Source: a virus. From it: a stretch of DNA of 21,279 bases. The translations under genes and the position numbers were made by a program. Location of the stretch: positions 1 to 21,279 of IMG/VR virus record IMGVR_UViG_3300004369_000183; one strand, written 5' to 3'. This document shows positions 19,109 through 21,279 of the stretch, piece by piece; positions within the stretch are counted from its first letter, which is position 1, and each line of letters begins with the position of its first letter. Below the pieces are notes generated by a model. That model worked only from the letters and a program-made list of their open reading frames with translations. It was not told the DNA's origin and made no database searches.

Positions 19109-19809
19109 CACAGAACCCCAAGGTTAATAGCGCAATAAACTCTATCTATTAGTTCTTTGTATCGGCTCATGTCGTGATCTGATACAGCATCAGTCAATCG
19201 CCAATCATCCTTCATATAATCTCTGTCTGGGTCAATACAGACCATATTCGTGTTACTAAAGTAAACAAGGGACTGGCCTGAGTCCGGGCCATAAAAGTAC
19301 CTTGGTACTCTTGAGACTATATCGCTACCCTGGACAAAAGATAGCTGGGTCTTAAGGTGGCTCATGGTGGTCACATCTGACTTCCAGAACACATTGGGTT
19401 TGCCAAATGTCACAAGGTGAAGGTCAATAAAGTCATTCATAGAATGTGCTGATAGTTCAGCTAATGCGCCACCAAGGGAATGGCCGCATATTATTGTCCT
19501 TTCGTCAGGGGATAGGAGACTTCTGATCTCATCCCAGACTGACTTGTGTGCCATTGCAAAACCACCATGACACCACCTGCCCTTATACTTAATCGGAATA
19601 GCGGATAGGTTAAACAACCAATCATGTGCCTGCTGAGTCCCCCTAAACACAACAACCTGGAAGTGATCATCTTTAATCACATACGCCGTTGTGGAGGTCA
19701 GCCCCCGCTCTACCTTGACACCCTGAACTTCGTTATAACAGTTGAGTGAATAGTTAGCAGCGAGCTTGGCAATCTGTTGGTTTCTACTCAGCACCGCAAG
19801 TAATCTCAA
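19108..19809 (-). CDS. Class 3 lipase / alpha-beta hydrolase (233 aa)
   Basis: The fungal-type (class 3) lipase pattern is complete: VVVFRGT (52-58), HGGF (81-84), the nucleophile elbow GHSLGGALAE with S111, VTFGKPNV (133-140), GSDIVSRVP with D163 and DHDMSRY with H212, giving the triad S111-D163-H212. It would hydrolyse ester bonds in glycerolipids. There is no signal peptide, so it acts in the cytoplasm or in the virion, or after holin action. The start is uncertain: TTG 19809 keeps the N-terminal helix, GTG 19794 is an alternative; both lie within the upstream lipoprotein gene. Lysis of the membrane or host lipid breakdown is inferred from its neighbours. Confidence 0.85.
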   Translation of the reverse strand: MRLLAVLSRNQQIAKLAANYSLNCYNEVQGVKVERGLTSTTAYVIKDDHFQVVVFRGTQQAHDWLFNLSAIPIKYKGRWCHGGFAMAHKSVWDEIRSLLSPDERTIICGHSLGGALAELSAHSMNDFIDLHLVTFGKPNVFWKSDVTTMSHLKTQLSFVQGSDIVSRVPRYFYGPDSGQSLVYFSNTNMVCIDPDRDYMKDDWRLTDAVSDHDMSRYKELIDRVYCAINLGVL

Positions 19810-19963
19810 TCCTGTGTGGTTCTACAGCTACAGCAACCGCCTCACGGTTAGCCATACGTGATTCCATAGGAAGGGCGCAGTATCTATCAACGGCGCTTTT
19901 AACAGCCCCTACGGAGCTACAGGAGGCCATAAACAACAGGCTAATGGTAAATAGGATTCTCAT
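19784..19963 (-). CDS. Small lipoprotein of the late operon (59 aa), possible outer spanin
   Basis: ATG at 19963 opens a frame with a lipoprotein signal peptide: MRILFTISLLFMASC with C15 as the lipid-bearing residue (lipobox MASC, with an uncommon Met at -3). The mature part has DRYCALPMESRMANREAVAV and ends HRIEITCGAE, so C29 and C56 could pair. It lies between the holin-like gene and the lipase, where outer spanins (Rz1-like) usually lie. It is not proline-rich as Rz1 is, so the spanin call is weak. Similar small lipoproteins with a 'YC..P...R...R' core occur in many phages without a known function. Confidence 0.65.
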   Translation of the reverse strand: MRILFTISLLFMASCSSVGAVKSAVDRYCALPMESRMANREAVAVAVEPHRIEITCGAE

Positions 19964-19964
19964 G

Positions 19965-20219
19965 TTAAACTCCAGTGTAATTAGTAATAACAGCTACAGC
20001 GGCGGCAAATACAACCCAGAAGATTCTTTCAACAAATGCCCGGCTAATCTTGTCGCTTAATAAAGAAATCTGCTCGTCCATGTGTTCAACCTTCTGCTCT
20101 ATATTAGTCTGACGATTGAATACTGTAACCAGCCTTTCCTCAACACGGGCAAGACTTACAACAGCTTTCTGGAGGTCATCCAGCTTATTCTCTATTCGCG
20201 AAAGGCGATCTTCTGACAT
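19965..20219 (-). CDS. Coiled-coil protein with C-terminal membrane anchor, holin-like (84 aa)
   Basis: The start is taken as ATG 20219, which overlaps the upstream stop (TGATG); a GTG sits one codon earlier. Residues 1-60 form a heptad coiled coil (MSEDRLSRIENKLDDLQKAV, IEQKVEHMDEQISLLSDKIS) and residues 65-82 a membrane span (RIFWVVFAAAVAVITNY). This is the layout of XhlA-type holin partners. The position just ahead of the lipoprotein and lipase fits a lysis cassette. A structural tail protein is the alternative. Confidence 0.6.
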   Translation of the reverse strand: MSEDRLSRIENKLDDLQKAVVSLARVEERLVTVFNRQTNIEQKVEHMDEQISLLSDKISRAFVERIFWVVFAAAVAVITNYTGV

Positions 20220-20692
20220 CACTTCACCTGACTACTAACAAAACTAAAAAACCAACTAATCGTAAAGATACAGGCTGTTACCAGGCTAACGATGATTGTT
20301 CCGTCAATCATAATGCGTTTCTTTGCTGCCTTGGCTTTTGCTTCTTCTACCCTTCGCTGACGTATCTGCTTGCGCTTCCTCATCATGTCTAGGTAGAAAT
20401 CATTACCTACTGTCCAACAGATCAATTCCCTTAAGTCAGACTCCATCTTCTGCATTTTGTGTTCAGCCATCTGGAGTTCCAGTGCTTCAGCTTCTACACT
20501 TTTGCCACGGAATAACTTTGACCCGTTTTCGTTTTGAATCTTCCTTACGTCTAGCTGGTCTTTCTTATCATAAAAAGCAGAGAAATACTCAACCATGTCA
20601 CTGGCTTCACGCCCCATCTCCATGGCCTTCTTGACCATGTTGTAGGACTTGGCAGCGGCACCAAGCAAAGCCGTGACGGTAACTGGCTCCAT
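20219..20692 (-). CDS. Helical phage protein with C-terminal membrane segment (157 aa)
   Basis: ATG at 20692. The sequence starts EPVTVTALLGAAAKSYNMVK, a small-residue amphipathic segment, then AMEMGREASDMVEYFSAFYD. Next come GKSVEAEALELQMAEHKMQK, MESDLRELICWTVGNDFYLD and a very basic stretch (RKRKQIRQRRVEEAKAKAAK), and it ends in one membrane span (about 130-152). This layout is shared by a widespread family of phage proteins near tail genes, usually annotated as hypothetical. A role in the virion or in lysis is possible. It overlaps the holin-like gene by 1 base. Confidence 0.65.
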   Translation of the reverse strand: MEPVTVTALLGAAAKSYNMVKKAMEMGREASDMVEYFSAFYDKKDQLDVRKIQNENGSKLFRGKSVEAEALELQMAEHKMQKMESDLRELICWTVGNDFYLDMMRKRKQIRQRRVEEAKAKAAKKRIMIDGTIIVSLVTACIFTISWFFSFVSSQVK

Positions 20693-20695
20693 TCT

Positions 20696-21226
20696 TTAAT
20701 TAGGCTCAACAGGCCAATCAGTGTCTTGTAAGTTCGGGAAGTTTGCGTGACTAGTAATATCACGCAGAGCTTGTCTGTAGTCTAGCCAGACCTGTGGTAC
20801 TTGAATGCCTAGACTGTCTTGGGCGTTCTGGTCTACTGCCTTGACTGTCACCCAGTCTGATTCGGCGAGTAGTTTATCACGTTGAGTCCTAACAGAAGCC
20901 GCAGCCTTAGCATCAAGATCAGCTTGATAAGCCGCCTCTTGGTCTGCCTTAGTGTGCGTTACACCTTCATCGTCGGTGTAGTCTTGGAACATATCCACGA
21001 TCTTCCACGCCTGTACCCAGTTGCCATTGGCGTCTTGGGTAGCACCGTCTCTTACCGCTGTTGTATATCCAGTGGTTTCCGGCTTGGGAGTGATTAGAAC
21101 AGGGTCAATGCCTAATGAGGCGCATACATTTGCACCCCAGACTTTAGGCAGTGAAGTGTTTGGGAACATTCTTCTGACATCGCCTTGATTTTTGACTTCG
21201 CCAGTTGATTGAATACGATATTCCAT
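20696..21226 (-). CDS. Tail fibre assembly / tail chaperone-type protein (176 aa)
   Basis: The C-terminal domain, starting RTQRDKLLAESDWVTV at about residue 113 and continuing VPQVWLDYRQALRDIT to the closing DWPVEP, is the 'R..RD.LLa.sDW......W..YRqaLRDi....WP..P' motif of phage fibre assembly and tail chaperone proteins. The N-terminal half (EYRIQSTGEVKNQGDVRRMF, then NTSLPKVWG) looks like the part that varies with the fibre. It lies directly after the fibre gene whose end is at 21234, the usual order. Separated from the next gene by only 3 bases. Confidence 0.75.
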   Translation of the reverse strand: MEYRIQSTGEVKNQGDVRRMFPNTSLPKVWGANVCASLGIDPVLITPKPETTGYTTAVRDGATQDANGNWVQAWKIVDMFQDYTDDEGVTHTKADQEAAYQADLDAKAAASVRTQRDKLLAESDWVTVKAVDQNAQDSLGIQVPQVWLDYRQALRDITSHANFPNLQDTDWPVEPN

Positions 21227-21233
21227 GATTCAC

Positions 21234-21279
21234 CTATGCTATCGCTAAGAAGATGTAAGTGCCGCCACTAGCGTTAAGC
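21234..21279 (-). CDS. C-terminal end of a tail fibre-type gene (partial)
   Basis: Only the last 14 codons and the TAG lie in the window; the gene continues past the right edge. The visible end, LNASGGTYIFLAIA, is the 'sGgtYiylAiA' ending shared by many phage tail fibre and receptor-binding proteins. The assembly-type gene directly downstream supports the call. Nothing more can be said about its specificity. Confidence 0.6.
   Translation of the reverse strand, partial: LNASGGTYIFLAIA

Noticed and set aside
1-21279. Integrase, att sites, or a CI-type repressor showing a temperate life style
   Set aside because: None is visible. The XRE protein at 6316 lacks a dimer or peptidase domain, and no att-like duplication was found by eye.

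Overview
The window looks like roughly half of a tailed phage genome, or a prophage cut at both ends. It probably belongs to a podovirus of a Gram-negative host. The phage call rests on a lambda-like recombination and replication set on the + strand (Sak/Rad52-type annealing protein, PD-(D/E)XK exonuclease, SSB with a DDIPF tip, NinB, NinG/Rap and a lambda-P-like helicase loader). The podovirus call rests on a short-tail set on the - strand (adaptor, nozzle and large internal-virion-type proteins). Two lipobox proteins fit a host with a Gram-negative envelope. I see no DNA polymerase, RNA polymerase, integrase, terminase, portal or capsid gene, so replication must lean on the host and the head genes lie outside. 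The exact host cannot be told from the sequence.

Left end (1-1550): seven tandem 11-bp repeats run up to a sigma70-type promoter. Small unknown early genes follow, with hairpins between them. Control locus (1551-2115): 565 bases without a convincing gene but full of structure. It holds a leftward Rho-independent terminator, a leftward promoter and, between them, a ~125-nt RNA that can fold into a three-stem structure. A rightward promoter sits just inside the terminator, so the two promoters face each other and their transcripts would be complementary over about 60 nt. Next come two 36-bp repeats and a 160-nt chain of six hairpins ending 30 bases before a gene for a ribbon-helix-helix (RHH) protein. 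An antisense RNA plus an RHH regulator at the head of a replication operon recalls plasmid copy-number control of the copG/rnaII type. This is the most interesting part of the window.

Replication and recombination operon (2116-10310, + strand): RHH regulator, stand-alone sigma region-4-like protein, helicase loader split by an apparent +1 frameshift, Sak, exonuclease, a run of micro-genes, SSB, small HTH regulator, coiled coil, double zinc-knuckle protein, RMF-like protein, NinB, HTH-metallophosphoesterase, NinG, a lipoprotein and small acidic proteins. Nearly every junction overlaps by 1-4 bases or slightly more, so translation is probably coupled throughout.

Late operon (21279 down to 10380, - strand), in transcription order: the last residues of a tail fibre, a fibre-assembly-type protein, a C-terminally anchored protein, a holin-like coiled-coil/TM protein, a small lipoprotein, a class 3 lipase, a 58-aa protein, a 400-aa virion-type protein with a Gly-Thr linker, tail adaptor, tail nozzle, a 76-aa fibre-type protein, and three large internal-virion-type proteins. 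Early and late operons meet tail to tail across 69 bases near 10311-10379. The final 921-aa gene is clearly more AT-rich than the genes before it, which suggests it was acquired or exchanged recently.
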